64,000 nt of DNA from Stieleria varia (GCF_038443385.1 NZ_CP151726.1:7812001-7876000), one strand, 5' to 3'. Shown: positions 36,757-46,796, counted from the stretch's first letter. Numbers and translations: made by a program. The notes: generated by a model not told the origin, from the sequence alone.

Positions 36757-36800
36757 TACTCCCTGAATGAATCACATGTCTTTGAGATGGGGGGAAGTCT

Positions 36801-39323
36801 ATGAAACGCAGGGATCTACTCAAGGGTGTCATCGCATCGACTGCTGCAGCGGGTCTGGCGTCGGCCCAGGAGATCGAGCTGAATGGGCCGGTCGGCGGGC
36901 CGTTTTCGTTGCCCACGACGACTTTTCAAAAAGGTCAGCAGCATCATCTCCCCGCGAAAGCGTTCACCGAGCCCCTCCAAATCCCACCGGTTGCGCTCCC
37001 GACGCGTGTGGGTCGATTCGAGGACTTGCATGGCAAACCTGTTTTCGGAAATCAGGATCCGCTGCCTTTGGGCGACAGCTTTCACGGCATTGCCAAAGAA
37101 TGGGCAGAAACGCCGATGCATTGGCAGGCGTATGGATGCGTGCGCAGCACGGACCCGATGGCCAACTGGCAAGACAAGCGTGAGCATTTCGGCAAGATCG
37201 AGCACTACCTGGGTGAGCCACCGGTGGAAAACTGGAGTGGATTCAAGCCAAAGTGTTACAAGATCCCGATCGTGGAAACCTATGCAAAGCTTCATCCTGA
37301 TGCAGAGCACCCAGCTCGGCTGTACAGCTATGCCGGGATGGTTCCGGGACCAACGATCAAGATGCGTCTCGGCGAACCGGTGGTGGTCCGCTTTGAGAAT
37401 CATCTCGAAGCAGAAACGTCCGTTCATTTGCACGGCGGGCACAGCCCCTCGCACAGTGACGGCTTCCCGGTCTTTTATGTATTGCAAGGAAAGTCACGCG
37501 ACTACTTTTACCCGAACATCTTGCCGCTCTTTCAAGACGCCGACGGGGAATACGTTCCGGATGTTGGTGAGTCACAATCCACCATGTGGTACCACGACCA
37601 TGCGATGGATGCGACAGCCTACAACGTCTCCAAAGGCCTCGCCGGATTTGCGTTGTGCTACAGCGAACCGGAATTAAAGCTGATCCATGATCGAGTCTTG
37701 CCTGGATACGGCCCGCACTCTTGCATCGATCCCTCCGGCATGCGGTACACGGCGAGCGAAGACGTTTCGGAATCTGATCTGACGGCTCTCGAAGATCCTG
37801 AGAAACCGGGTTTTTATCATCCGTCCAAGGAACCCTATCGAAACCCCTTCGATATTCCACTGGTCCTGCAAGACAAGGTGATTGATCAACGGACGGGTCA
37901 AATCGCTTACGACCTGACATCCCACGACGGATACCTCGGGGACACCTTTCTGGTCAATGGCGTTGCCTGGCCCAAACTGAAGGTGCGGAATCGCAAATAC
38001 CGATTCCGAATCCTGGACGGTTCCAATGCTCGCGTCTTTCGATTGCGATTGATGACGGCAGACGACTTTGAGCAAGCCAACAAGAACGGAATCGGCGCGG
38101 TGGGGCGAAATTTGACCAACGATGCACAGCCGACGGCGAATGACTCTGTTCCCACCGACGCTGGCTCGGATGACGCTGGCTCGGATGACGCTGACTCGGG
38201 TGACTTTGGCATTGACTACGACCGGTGTTCGTTGCCCTACCTGCGAATCGGGAAAGACAGTTGGCTGTGGAGCAAAGCGGTCCAGAAAAAGTCGATTGTC
38301 CTTGCGATGGCAAACCGGGCGGACATCGTGATCGACTTTGACGCGATCGCTGGCGGCTTGCAGCCGGGAGAATCCAAAGAGTTCATCTTGGTCAACACGA
38401 TGCCCCAGTTTGATGGTCGCGGCCCCAAACCCAAATTGGAGGACGGCGGAGACCCACGAGTCTTGCCGGTCCCCTTTGATGTTCAAGGCGATGGTCAGCA
38501 AATCCCTAAAACTCCCTTGGTCGAACTCAATCGTCCGATCGGACTGATGAAGTTCGTCGTTTGCCACGCGCCGCCCGGCACGGCCCCCGATGACCCGGCG
38601 GGTGATTGCGATGCGTCGATTGAGCATGGCACTCCTCTGGTCCAACATCGTGAGATCCCGGACTCCGAAGTTTCCGCCGTCCGCGAATTCATTTTCGAAA
38701 GGGGAAAAGGTGCTTGGAAGATCAACGGTCGATTTTATGACCCATTCATTGCCAATGCGTCGCCACGCATCGATTCAACAGAAGAGTGGATCCTACGCAA
38801 CGGTGGCGGAGGATGGTGGCATCCGATTCATATCCACCTGGAAAGCCATCAATTGATCTCATACGAAAAGGATTTCGAAGCGGATGAGGTGGTCGACCGC
38901 GCCGATCCGCCTGGCCCCAACCTTGTCTTGGGTGGAACAGGCGAGATCCCCGACATCATCGGGCAGATGGATCCGGTGGAAGCACACGGACTGCACGACA
39001 CTCAAGTCTTAGGCCCCAACACCGTTGCCAGGATTCGAATCCGCACGCGAACTTGGAACGGCCCGTTTGTGTTCCACTGTCACAACCTGGAACACGAAGA
39101 CATGCGAATGATGTTCAACTTTGAAACGGTGGCGGCTCCCGATCATGATCCAAACATCGCTCCCGATGCGAGGACGCATGGCAACGACTTGACCTTTCAA
39201 GGTTCGCGAGAACAACAACATCAATACGTCGGTGAACTGGAGTGGGAATACTCGCCGATCCCCAAGACGCCCGTCGAGGATGCAGGGCAGGATCAGATTC
39301 CGCCTCGGGACCCGACCGAGTGA
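36801..39323 (+). CDS. Tat-exported CotA/bilirubin oxidase-like multicopper oxidase
   Basis: 840 residues, larger than the usual 500-540. The N-terminus KRRDLLKGVIASTAAAGLAS is a Tat signal, fitting export of a folded copper enzyme. All four copper-binding motifs are present: H209-L-H211, H265-D-H267 in WYHDHAM, HPIHIHLESHQ, and H759-C760-H761-NLE-H765 with axial M770. The HCHNLEHEDMRMM block is of CotA type. An acidic DDAGSDDADSGD insert comes from a 15-bp repeat. It should oxidise phenols, bilirubin-like compounds or metals using O2. It heads a co-directional group with a SCO-like and a dihaem gene. Confidence 0.93.
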   Translation: MKRRDLLKGVIASTAAAGLASAQEIELNGPVGGPFSLPTTTFQKGQQHHLPAKAFTEPLQIPPVALPTRVGRFEDLHGKPVFGNQDPLPLGDSFHGIAKEWAETPMHWQAYGCVRSTDPMANWQDKREHFGKIEHYLGEPPVENWSGFKPKCYKIPIVETYAKLHPDAEHPARLYSYAGMVPGPTIKMRLGEPVVVRFENHLEAETSVHLHGGHSPSHSDGFPVFYVLQGKSRDYFYPNILPLFQDADGEYVPDVGESQSTMWYHDHAMDATAYNVSKGLAGFALCYSEPELKLIHDRVLPGYGPHSCIDPSGMRYTASEDVSESDLTALEDPEKPGFYHPSKEPYRNPFDIPLVLQDKVIDQRTGQIAYDLTSHDGYLGDTFLVNGVAWPKLKVRNRKYRFRILDGSNARVFRLRLMTADDFEQANKNGIGAVGRNLTNDAQPTANDSVPTDAGSDDAGSDDADSGDFGIDYDRCSLPYLRIGKDSWLWSKAVQKKSIVLAMANRADIVIDFDAIAGGLQPGESKEFILVNTMPQFDGRGPKPKLEDGGDPRVLPVPFDVQGDGQQIPKTPLVELNRPIGLMKFVVCHAPPGTAPDDPAGDCDASIEHGTPLVQHREIPDSEVSAVREFIFERGKGAWKINGRFYDPFIANASPRIDSTEEWILRNGGGGWWHPIHIHLESHQLISYEKDFEADEVVDRADPPGPNLVLGGTGEIPDIIGQMDPVEAHGLHDTQVLGPNTVARIRIRTRTWNGPFVFHCHNLEHEDMRMMFNFETVAAPDHDPNIAPDARTHGNDLTFQGSREQQHQYVGELEWEYSPIPKTPVEDAGQDQIPPRDPTE
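38160..38204 (+). repeat. 15-bp coding repeat in the multicopper oxidase
   Basis: Three units GCTGGCTCGGATGAC, the last diverged, encode an acidic Asp/Ser/Gly/Ala insert in the second cupredoxin region. Confidence 0.8.
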
Positions 39324-39421
39324 TCCGAGAGATCACCAAGATGGACGACAGCCGTTTGGCGGGCTGACAGACGACGAAACCAAATCAACACATCAAATTA
39401 GACAACGTGAGGGCATCGGAG

Positions 39422-40066
39422 ATGGGCTTTGGACTGAAATATCTGCTCGACGGCTTGCTGTATCCCGACGATTCGTTGATTGATTCGGGAAGTCGGACAG
39501 CCGTCCCCCCGCATGCAAAGATTTCCGATTCGATTCCCAACATCCCCATGACCAATCAATTTGGTCAACGCATCCGTTTTCGAGACGAATTTGTTCGTGC
39601 CAGAAAGGCACTGATCATCAACACTGTCTACACCACTTGCAAAGGCTCTTGCCCTGGCACGAGTGCGACGATTGAGCAACTGAGAGAGAAACTGAGTCCT
39701 GCGTTTGGAAACTCATTGACCTTTCTGTCGTTCACCGTTGAACCCCATGTGGATACTCCTGAGGTGCTGAGATCGTATGCCGAGATCTACGGAGCAGGAG
39801 AGCCCAACCCAGAACTCAGCGACTGGTATTTCTTGCGTGCCAATAAACCGAACACCGATTCATTGAGACGATCCCTTGGCCTATTCGACTTGAACCCGCA
39901 AGTTGACCAGGATGTTTCAGAACATGCATCACTGCTTGTCGTTGGCAACCTGGACACCGATCGCTGGTGTTCTCTCCCCGCGGAATTGCGAACGTCCACG
40001 CTCATCGAGTCCATTCGGCGCATTGCCGGATTCAGCTTTGAACAACGCTATGGAATCACTCGTTGA
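39422..40066 (+). CDS. SCO1/SenC-like copper/thioredoxin-fold protein
   Basis: 214 residues from ATG 39422, preceded by GAGGG; a GTG at 39407 is in frame. The thioredoxin-like fold has the SCO metal site C73-K-G-S-C77 in TTCKGSCPGTS, the VEPHVDTPEV block matching SCO VDPxxDTP, and the third ligand H168 (SEHASLLVVG). SCO proteins deliver copper to oxidases or reduce their thiols. It is unusual in having no obvious signal peptide or membrane anchor, so either export is non-standard or the start is misread. It lies 98 bp after the oxidase. Confidence 0.87.
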   Translation: MGFGLKYLLDGLLYPDDSLIDSGSRTAVPPHAKISDSIPNIPMTNQFGQRIRFRDEFVRARKALIINTVYTTCKGSCPGTSATIEQLREKLSPAFGNSLTFLSFTVEPHVDTPEVLRSYAEIYGAGEPNPELSDWYFLRANKPNTDSLRRSLGLFDLNPQVDQDVSEHASLLVVGNLDTDRWCSLPAELRTSTLIESIRRIAGFSFEQRYGITR

Positions 40067-40117
40067 CCCCTATTCAAGTGTCTTGAACTAGTCCTTCACT
40101 CCTGGTGAGAATCGATC

Positions 40118-43100
40118 ATGGTGGCCCCAAAAAACATGATGTTCTTGGTTGTTGTTTTGGTAATCGCCTGCCGCTTGCTGGTGCCTGCACAAGTATCATT
40201 CGCCGCCGATTCGACAGACGAGATCGTCACTCCGATCCACCTGGTTGGTCACGAAGACCACGAACTATTGGACCGAGTTCAAGATGTGATCGATGACTGG
40301 GATCCCCGCAAGCTGGTCAACCCGGTATTCAAGACAACCGATGTCATTGACTCGTCGGGCGACGCCGTGACAAGGCACCAACTGCTGCGTCCCGACTTGG
40401 CGGAGTTTATCGCTGATGTCGAAGCCGCCAACGTGCTCGGAAAAGCTTTCTTTTGGGACATGCAGGCGGGGAGTGATTTCGGCCGTCGAGACGACGGAAC
40501 CTTTGTCGGCACGGCATGCGCAAGCTGTCACTATCGGCATGGTGCCGACGCGCGCGGTCGACACTCTCGACGTTTCCCCTACGTCGTATGGGACGAATAT
40601 GAACTGCATCCCGAACACGACCTCGATCCAATGGCCTTCGGCGAAAAACAGTTGCCATTCCCGCTCGACACCGTTGCCACGCAACCGTATTCGTTTGACA
40701 CAGACAAGTTTGGAAACCTTTCGTTCGTCAATGGCTCGGCGGGGGTGGAACCGCAGGTATTCAAGAAACTGGATGACGCCTATCAATCGGGTTCGCCCGT
40801 CGATCTGTCGTCATTGCCAAATGGTTGGCGATCGGAGAACTTTTCGATCCGTCATTTGGAACGCGTCAATCCTCAGTCCGGCACCCCTGAAACACTCGAC
40901 CGTCTGCCCGAGTGGGCAATGTTCATTCGAGGCCACAACGACGCCGGGCAACGTCTTCGTCAAATCACAGGTCGCAATTCACCAAGCGTGATCAACAGTG
41001 GCTTCTCTGATCGTTTGTTCCATGACGGCAGAGCAGAATCCACGTTTAACGGGTATTCCATCTTTGGTGACCGAGACCACCGTCCGGTGCTTTTCCGCGG
41101 TGTACCTCTTCGAGACGCACTCGGCCGGATTGTCATTGGTACCGATGGTCGACCCAAATACGGCAAACCCGTCCAGGTCCACGTCGCGATCCCCAAAGCG
41201 GCACTGGCCAGCCAAGCAGTCGGTCCCATCGTCAACGATGTCGAAATGTCCTATGTCGGTCGGACGTTTCCCAATGTCGCATGCAAGTTACTGGATTCTC
41301 GTGTGCTTGCCGTGCAAACCGTCAAACACGATGACAGCGTACTGGGCAAATGGGCGGCCAAAGGCTTGATCGGTCCGAACGGAAGACTTACTTATCGTGA
41401 CCTGATTAAAATGGCATTTCGACGCGAATGGTGGGAAACCGGTACAAGCCCACTGCTTGATCAGAACGGTGCCTCGGTACTGGACCAAGATGGCAACCCG
41501 AGGGAGAAAGAAAACGTGGTGCCCCTGGTCATGATGGGTTCACAGGAGGAAGACCGCAGAGCGCGAGGAAGCGTGATGGTGGCAAATTTCTCTCTGTATT
41601 GGGGACTGAGCATCATGCTCTATGAATCCACCCTCGTCAGCAACCAATCCCCGTTCGATGCCATGATGATGGGGAACCCCCAGTTGGTAAACCAACGCTG
41701 GGAGAAGGAAAAACAGAATCTGGGAACGATCCGTCTGGATCGCGGACGACATTTCAAACCTGAGTTGACCGAAGACCCACCGGCACACGAAACAGGAGCC
41801 TCCGTCTTTCAGCACGGACTTCGTGTGTTCTTGAGAAGCGACTGTGTGGAGTGTCATGGCGGGCCACTGTTCAGCGAGCTGTATGAGCGACGCCCCGAAG
41901 ACGTGAAATTCCCCATACACAAACTCATCTCCCATACATTGCTGCCCAATTCTCGGGCCGACGCAATTGCGATTCAACTCTCGAAATTCAGAGAGTCAAC
42001 GTTGAATGATATTGCCGAGATCCTTGTCAACGAGACCACGATTGACAAACCAACGGCAATCAAATGGGCCAGTGAACTGGACCTGCTGAGAGAGCAGTCG
42101 CAAGGCAACGCAAAGAATCTGAATTCACGAGTCAAATCTCGTCTGGAGCCACTGTCCAGCAGCGACTCTGTGTTGACGCGAATTGCCCAGCAAATCACGA
42201 ACAAGTTGATCGGTTTTGAAAAACAGTTCCCGTCTCAACTCGGCGAACGCCACTTCTTTACCGAAAAAGAACGCGTCGAACTCGCTGCTGCCCTCACAGC
42301 GCCCGTGCTGGTTGAATCGATGGTGCTACGTGAAGATCAGGTTCAGCATCGACGACCGCTGCCGATCAAAGATGCCTTCACGACAGAGCCCTACGCGTTT
42401 TACGACACAGCGTTTTACGCACTGGGAGTTTCACCCGGTCGATACGACCGGGGCATCGGCGGACGCATCCCAAACGAAGCTCCGCCGGAGGAGGCCATTC
42501 AAGAGTCTTTTCAACAAATGAAGATGCTGGAATTCGTTTCCAATCTGCCGCAAGCGACCAAACAAGATGTTGAGGCGTTGGATATCGCTCAACAAACTTA
42601 CCGTCGAGAGAATTTACCGCAGCAAATTAGCGAGTACCCCGAAGATGTGAAAACGGAATTCAAGCAGTTTCGGGAGAAACTACTTGCCATCGAAGCCTCA
42701 GCCGAAGTCAGTGTTGCTCGTGGACAAGCCTATCAGTTTCCAAAACAGTGGGGATCACTGAGCGAATACACGAAAGAACCTGTCGTTGATGCTCCCGAGG
42801 ACGGCGATCCTGCCCCCGCACGCAAATGCCATGAAGGACCAAGCTACGATCCAGATGAGGCGCTATGGAACACAGAGTTCACCGACACCAGTTGGGACCG
42901 AGATGACATTCCAGAAAGCGTCCGGCGATCTTCACTGAGGTTTTTCTCTCGCGCCAGAACACTCGTGGTTGACGAAGACCCTTGGGGATACCGCAAACCC
43001 TTGTTGCACGACAATGAACTCGCTTTTTGGGGCTCATTCAAGACGCCTTCGTTGCGCAACGTGGAACTCACCGCTCCGTACATGCACAACGGTCGCTTGC

Positions 43101-43435
43101 AATCCCTCGGTGACGTGATCGAGTTTTACGACGATGGCGGATTCATCGAAATGGATCGCGAACTCTATCCGGACAAGCATCCCGAAATGCGTGAACTGCA
43201 CCTTTCGAACAACGACCAAAAAGCGTTGCTGTTCTTCTTGCTGTGTCTAACGGACGAACGCGTGCGACTGGAGCAAGCACCCTTTGATCATCCGTCGTTG
43301 AATCTCGTCAATGGCTACCAAGACGGAACTTTTGCCGAATCGATTCAGTCCGTTCGCGCGGTCGGAGCAAGTGGATGGATCGTTGATGGGGAGCCCGACC
43401 CAAGTCAGATCCCCTCCCGATTTCCAGAAAACTAA
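40118..43435 (+). CDS. Large dihaem cytochrome c peroxidase/MauG-like protein
   Basis: 1105 residues with a signal peptide (MMFLVVVLVIACRLLVPAQVS). Haem site 1 is C134-A-S-C-H138 after LGKAFFWDMQAGSD, and site 2 is C576-V-E-C-H580. The C-terminal FKTPSLRNVELTAPYMHNGR followed by LQSLGDVIEFYDDGG is the hallmark of CcpA/MauG proteins. The two haem motifs are about 440 residues apart, against roughly 150 in ordinary members, so a large insert (residues about 200-560) separates them. Function may be peroxidase, or MauG- or RoxA-like oxidation of a partner or polymer. It lies 51 bp after the SCO-like gene. Confidence 0.88.
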   Translation: MVAPKNMMFLVVVLVIACRLLVPAQVSFAADSTDEIVTPIHLVGHEDHELLDRVQDVIDDWDPRKLVNPVFKTTDVIDSSGDAVTRHQLLRPDLAEFIADVEAANVLGKAFFWDMQAGSDFGRRDDGTFVGTACASCHYRHGADARGRHSRRFPYVVWDEYELHPEHDLDPMAFGEKQLPFPLDTVATQPYSFDTDKFGNLSFVNGSAGVEPQVFKKLDDAYQSGSPVDLSSLPNGWRSENFSIRHLERVNPQSGTPETLDRLPEWAMFIRGHNDAGQRLRQITGRNSPSVINSGFSDRLFHDGRAESTFNGYSIFGDRDHRPVLFRGVPLRDALGRIVIGTDGRPKYGKPVQVHVAIPKAALASQAVGPIVNDVEMSYVGRTFPNVACKLLDSRVLAVQTVKHDDSVLGKWAAKGLIGPNGRLTYRDLIKMAFRREWWETGTSPLLDQNGASVLDQDGNPREKENVVPLVMMGSQEEDRRARGSVMVANFSLYWGLSIMLYESTLVSNQSPFDAMMMGNPQLVNQRWEKEKQNLGTIRLDRGRHFKPELTEDPPAHETGASVFQHGLRVFLRSDCVECHGGPLFSELYERRPEDVKFPIHKLISHTLLPNSRADAIAIQLSKFRESTLNDIAEILVNETTIDKPTAIKWASELDLLREQSQGNAKNLNSRVKSRLEPLSSSDSVLTRIAQQITNKLIGFEKQFPSQLGERHFFTEKERVELAAALTAPVLVESMVLREDQVQHRRPLPIKDAFTTEPYAFYDTAFYALGVSPGRYDRGIGGRIPNEAPPEEAIQESFQQMKMLEFVSNLPQATKQDVEALDIAQQTYRRENLPQQISEYPEDVKTEFKQFREKLLAIEASAEVSVARGQAYQFPKQWGSLSEYTKEPVVDAPEDGDPAPARKCHEGPSYDPDEALWNTEFTDTSWDRDDIPESVRRSSLRFFSRARTLVVDEDPWGYRKPLLHDNELAFWGSFKTPSLRNVELTAPYMHNGRLQSLGDVIEFYDDGGFIEMDRELYPDKHPEMRELHLSNNDQKALLFFLLCLTDERVRLEQAPFDHPSLNLVNGYQDGTFAESIQSVRAVGASGWIVDGEPDPSQIPSRFPEN

Positions 43436-43473
43436 CCTCTCATCGATCTTTTTTTCAGGAGCACTTCTCTACC

Positions 43474-44430
43474 ATGGCAATCATCGAATCGAGTGTCGAA
43501 GGTCCTATTTCATCAATCACTTTGGACCACTCGGTCTCACCGCCAGGTGTGCTGGTGCGTTGCATGAACATGACCGTTCGCTTCGCACCTGGACTCACCG
43601 CCAGCGGACGAGAAAAGGCGATCCGAACGCCAACCACGAAACTCACTCCCGCTCAATTGGCCGCCACATCTTTGTTTCCAGGGCGGAGCGAACAAGGATT
43701 CTTGGGCGGAACGTTGATCGCCGAAGGAACAGTGGACACAGCTCAGACGCCCACGATCCTTGAAGCCGACTTCATGGACGTGGAACCTGCCGAATCGGTC
43801 TTGCTGGGAACCGTCACCAAAAATGATCCGGGACCGCAACGACAACTGGAAATCAATGGTGTCCCGGTCGCCATGCTGACCGACTCGCGATTGTGCTCCA
43901 ACGCGGATGACCCCGCATCACCCATCTTTCAGAATCAGTTCGGATTTCCAATCTCGCCGGATTCGATTCAATTGGGAACATCAGAGGCAGTGCCATCGAG
44001 CGCAGAAGGGTACTTTGCGTCCGCAACATTTCACGCGTTTCTCTTTGAGTATGGTGGAACGGGAACACTCGTTACCGATCCGGCAACGACTCCGCAGATC
44101 AGTATCGAGCGTGCGTCGTTTCGTGATGAAGGAACGCGTGTTCGCTACGAAGCCCGTGGTTTCGCCACCACCGCGCACTCGGCTGCCGGGACGGCACAGG
44201 ACATCGAACTGTTTCGCCTCGATCTCAATCCCGCAACCGGTCAACTCGAGCCCATGCTCATCGATTCGGCCGACCTGGACGATGTGGAAACCGGTTTCGT
44301 CCGTTGGCGAGCGGAGGCACGCGGCAATAAACCGGGTGGCTTTCGAAGCGGAGCCCCACTGTTCCTGATGGTACGCAACAACAACGGTAATGCGACGGAG
44401 CAGACCGAACCGGATATCCGTGAGGAGTGA
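43474..44430 (+). CDS. Hypothetical protein of the oxidase cluster
   Basis: 318 residues that I do not recognise. No signal peptide, transmembrane helix or CxxCH motif is seen; there are only two cysteines, in VRCMNMTVRF and SRLCSNADD. It is beta-rich, with segments such as PGVLVRCMNMTVRFAPGLTA, TVTKNDPGPQRQLEINGVPV and SAEGYFASATFHAFLFEYGG. The start has a CAGGAG site 10-15 bases upstream. It follows the dihaem gene by 38 bp and is the last gene of the group, so it may be a partner, substrate or cytoplasmic accessory of the oxidases. Confidence 0.75.
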   Translation: MAIIESSVEGPISSITLDHSVSPPGVLVRCMNMTVRFAPGLTASGREKAIRTPTTKLTPAQLAATSLFPGRSEQGFLGGTLIAEGTVDTAQTPTILEADFMDVEPAESVLLGTVTKNDPGPQRQLEINGVPVAMLTDSRLCSNADDPASPIFQNQFGFPISPDSIQLGTSEAVPSSAEGYFASATFHAFLFEYGGTGTLVTDPATTPQISIERASFRDEGTRVRYEARGFATTAHSAAGTAQDIELFRLDLNPATGQLEPMLIDSADLDDVETGFVRWRAEARGNKPGGFRSGAPLFLMVRNNNGNATEQTEPDIREE

Positions 44431-44473
44431 TGGAATGTCGGCCCAGAGTGACCGACGTACGATTCGATCGACC

Positions 44474-44527
44474 ACCGGCGAGACCAACAACACCGGCGCG
44501 ACCAACAACACCGGCGAGGCCAACGTC
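44474..44527. repeat. 18-bp triplicate between convergent genes
   Basis: ACCGGCGAGACCAACAAC, ACCGGCGCGACCAACAAC and a third diverged unit lie in tandem between the stop of the hypothetical protein and the uvrB stop. No gene is supported in this gap. Confidence 0.6.
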
Positions 44528-44535
44528 GTCGGACG

Positions 44536-46689
44536 CTATCCACGTTTGGGACGAGGGATCTTGGCCCGGCCACTCGGCTTGATCCCCTTGCGTCCTTTGC
44601 GTTGCCGGCCCGTCGCGTTGGACGGTTTGGAGTCGATCTCGATTTCCGAAAGCGGCTTGCCGATGTTTTCCTTGAACTGCAACACTCGGTCACGCAATTG
44701 CGCGGCGCGTTCGAACTCCAGTCCTTCGGCAGCGGCCAGCATTTCTTGCTCCAGCTTTTCGACCAACTCGATCGTGATGTAAACCGCATCGGAGTTTTCG
44801 GCCGCTTGTGCTTCCGTGCGTTTTCGCTTTGCCGCATCGGCTTCGATTCCTGAGCGGATGGACTTGCGGATGGTCTCGGGCGTGATGCCGTGCTCTTCGT
44901 TGTACTTCATCTGAATCGCGCGGCGGCGTTCGGTTTCGTCGATCGCCATTCGCATCGAGTCGGTGACCTTGTCCGCGTACAGGATCACTTTGGAATTCGC
45001 ATTCCGTGCCGCACGTCCGATCGTTTGGATCAAGCTTGTTTCGCTACGCAAGAAGCCTTCTTTATCGGCGTCCAGGATCGCCACCAAAGAAACCTCTGGC
45101 AAATCGAGCCCTTCCCGGAGCAAGTTCACGCCGACGAGGCAGTCGAAGTGACCCGCCCGCAGTTCTTGCAGCAGATCGACGCGCTCGAACGCGTTGAGTT
45201 CGCTGTGCAACCAACGGCAGCGTACGTTCTGTTCCTGAAAATACGTTGACAGGTCTTCCGCCAACCGTTTGGTCAGTGCCGTGACCAACACACGTTCGTC
45301 TTTCGCAGCCCGGATGCGGATCTCCTCCAGCAGATGGTTGACCTGACCACGCGCCGAGACGACGTCCACCTCGGGGTCCAGCAGCCCGGTGGGACGAATG
45401 ATCTGTTCGACGACCTCGCCTCCGGTGCGTTCCAACTCGTAGTTACTCGGCGTGGCGCTGACGAAACAGATTTGCCCGGTGCGTTGCTCCCATTCCTCGA
45501 ATTTGAGCGGACGATTGTCCAACGCACTGGGCAATCGAAAACCGTGATTGACCAAGGTTTCTTTGCGACTTCGGTCACCCGCGTACATGGCACGAACCTG
45601 CGGCACGGTGACGTGGGACTCATCGACAAAGGTGATGAAATCCTTGGGAAAGAATTCGTAGAGCGTGTCGGGCGAGGCACCCGGTGGCTTTCCAGCAAGC
45701 GGTCGCGAGTAGTTTTCAATGCCGGGGCAATGGCCGACTTCGGCAAGCATCTCCAGATCAAAGCGAGTCCGCGCGGACAATCGCTGCGCCTCCAACAGCT
45801 TGCCTTGTTTTTGAAATTCCTCCAGTTGCATTTTCAATTCTTCTTGGATCACAGCGATCGCGCGTCGGATCCGATCTTCGGGCATCACAAAGTGTTTGGC
45901 CGGGTAAATAAAGAACTGCTTGACCGTGCGGATCGTTTCTCCCGAAACGGGCTTGATGATCGACAACTGCTCGATCTCTTCGCCCCACATCTCGATGCGA
46001 TAGGCAAACTCCTCGTAGCTGGGCCAGATCTCGATGCTATCGCCACGCACGCGAAACTTGCCGCGTTCGAATTGAATGTCGTTGCGTTGATAGAGGACAT
46101 CGACCAGTTTCATCAACAGATGATCACGCCGCACGATATCGCCGACCGTCAATCCGACCACGAGTTGCTTGTAATCGTTGGGTGACCCCAGGCCGTAGAT
46201 GCTGCTGACCGATGCGACGATGACAACGTCCCGCCGACTGACCAGTGAACTGGTGGTCGCCAATCTCAAACGATCGATCTCTTCGTTGATCGACGAATCT
46301 TTTTCGATGTAGACGTCACGCTGGGGGATGTAGGCCTCTGGCTGATAGTAGTCGTAGTAGCTAACGAAGTAGTGCACGGCGTTCTCGGGAAAGAACTCTT
46401 TGAACTCACCATACAGCTGTGCCGCCAATGTTTTGTTGTGGCTAAGGATCAGCGCCGGGCGACGCAGATTGGCAATCACGTTGGCCATCGTGAATGTCTT
46501 GCCGGTTCCGGTGGCACCGAGCAAAACTTGCGCCTCAGCCCCCGACTGAAACCCTTTCGTCAACGCCTCGATTGCGCTGGGTTGATCCCCGGCGGGCGGA
46601 AAGGGTTGATTGAGGTGAAAATCTGCCGGTGGCAGACTTTTTTCGGGCAGCGTTAGTTCGTCGCTCATCGCGTCTGGCTCAAAGGTCAA
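44536..46689 (-). CDS. uvrB: Excinuclease ABC subunit B
   Basis: 717 residues. Walker A is GATGTGKT (58-65), the damage-binding beta-hairpin is YYDYYQPEAYIPQRDVYIEK, and helicase motifs include DESHV, TGLLDPEVDV and QTIGRAARN. The C-terminal UVR domain (EQEMLAAAEGLEFERAAQLR) contacts UvrC, and a basic tail of about 40 residues follows. It loads on DNA with UvrA in nucleotide excision repair. ATG 46668 is an alternative start. It converges on the oxidase cluster. Confidence 0.97.
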   Translation of the reverse strand: MTFEPDAMSDELTLPEKSLPPADFHLNQPFPPAGDQPSAIEALTKGFQSGAEAQVLLGATGTGKTFTMANVIANLRRPALILSHNKTLAAQLYGEFKEFFPENAVHYFVSYYDYYQPEAYIPQRDVYIEKDSSINEEIDRLRLATTSSLVSRRDVVIVASVSSIYGLGSPNDYKQLVVGLTVGDIVRRDHLLMKLVDVLYQRNDIQFERGKFRVRGDSIEIWPSYEEFAYRIEMWGEEIEQLSIIKPVSGETIRTVKQFFIYPAKHFVMPEDRIRRAIAVIQEELKMQLEEFQKQGKLLEAQRLSARTRFDLEMLAEVGHCPGIENYSRPLAGKPPGASPDTLYEFFPKDFITFVDESHVTVPQVRAMYAGDRSRKETLVNHGFRLPSALDNRPLKFEEWEQRTGQICFVSATPSNYELERTGGEVVEQIIRPTGLLDPEVDVVSARGQVNHLLEEIRIRAAKDERVLVTALTKRLAEDLSTYFQEQNVRCRWLHSELNAFERVDLLQELRAGHFDCLVGVNLLREGLDLPEVSLVAILDADKEGFLRSETSLIQTIGRAARNANSKVILYADKVTDSMRMAIDETERRRAIQMKYNEEHGITPETIRKSIRSGIEADAAKRKRTEAQAAENSDAVYITIELVEKLEQEMLAAAEGLEFERAAQLRDRVLQFKENIGKPLSEIEIDSKPSNATGRQRKGRKGIKPSGRAKIPRPKRG

Positions 46690-46796
46690 AATCGGGTGCG
46701 TTCTGGCTGGCTAGTGATGCACTAGAAAGACTGTAGTGATTCCCCATCGTCCTGGAAACGACAGAAACATCGGCGTCAGCCCCGAATCAGACTTCA

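Noticed and set aside
44390..44782. 130-codon plus-strand frame over the uvrB 3' end
   Set aside because: It is antisense to conserved uvrB codons, and only its first part (the 18-bp triplicate) lies outside that gene.
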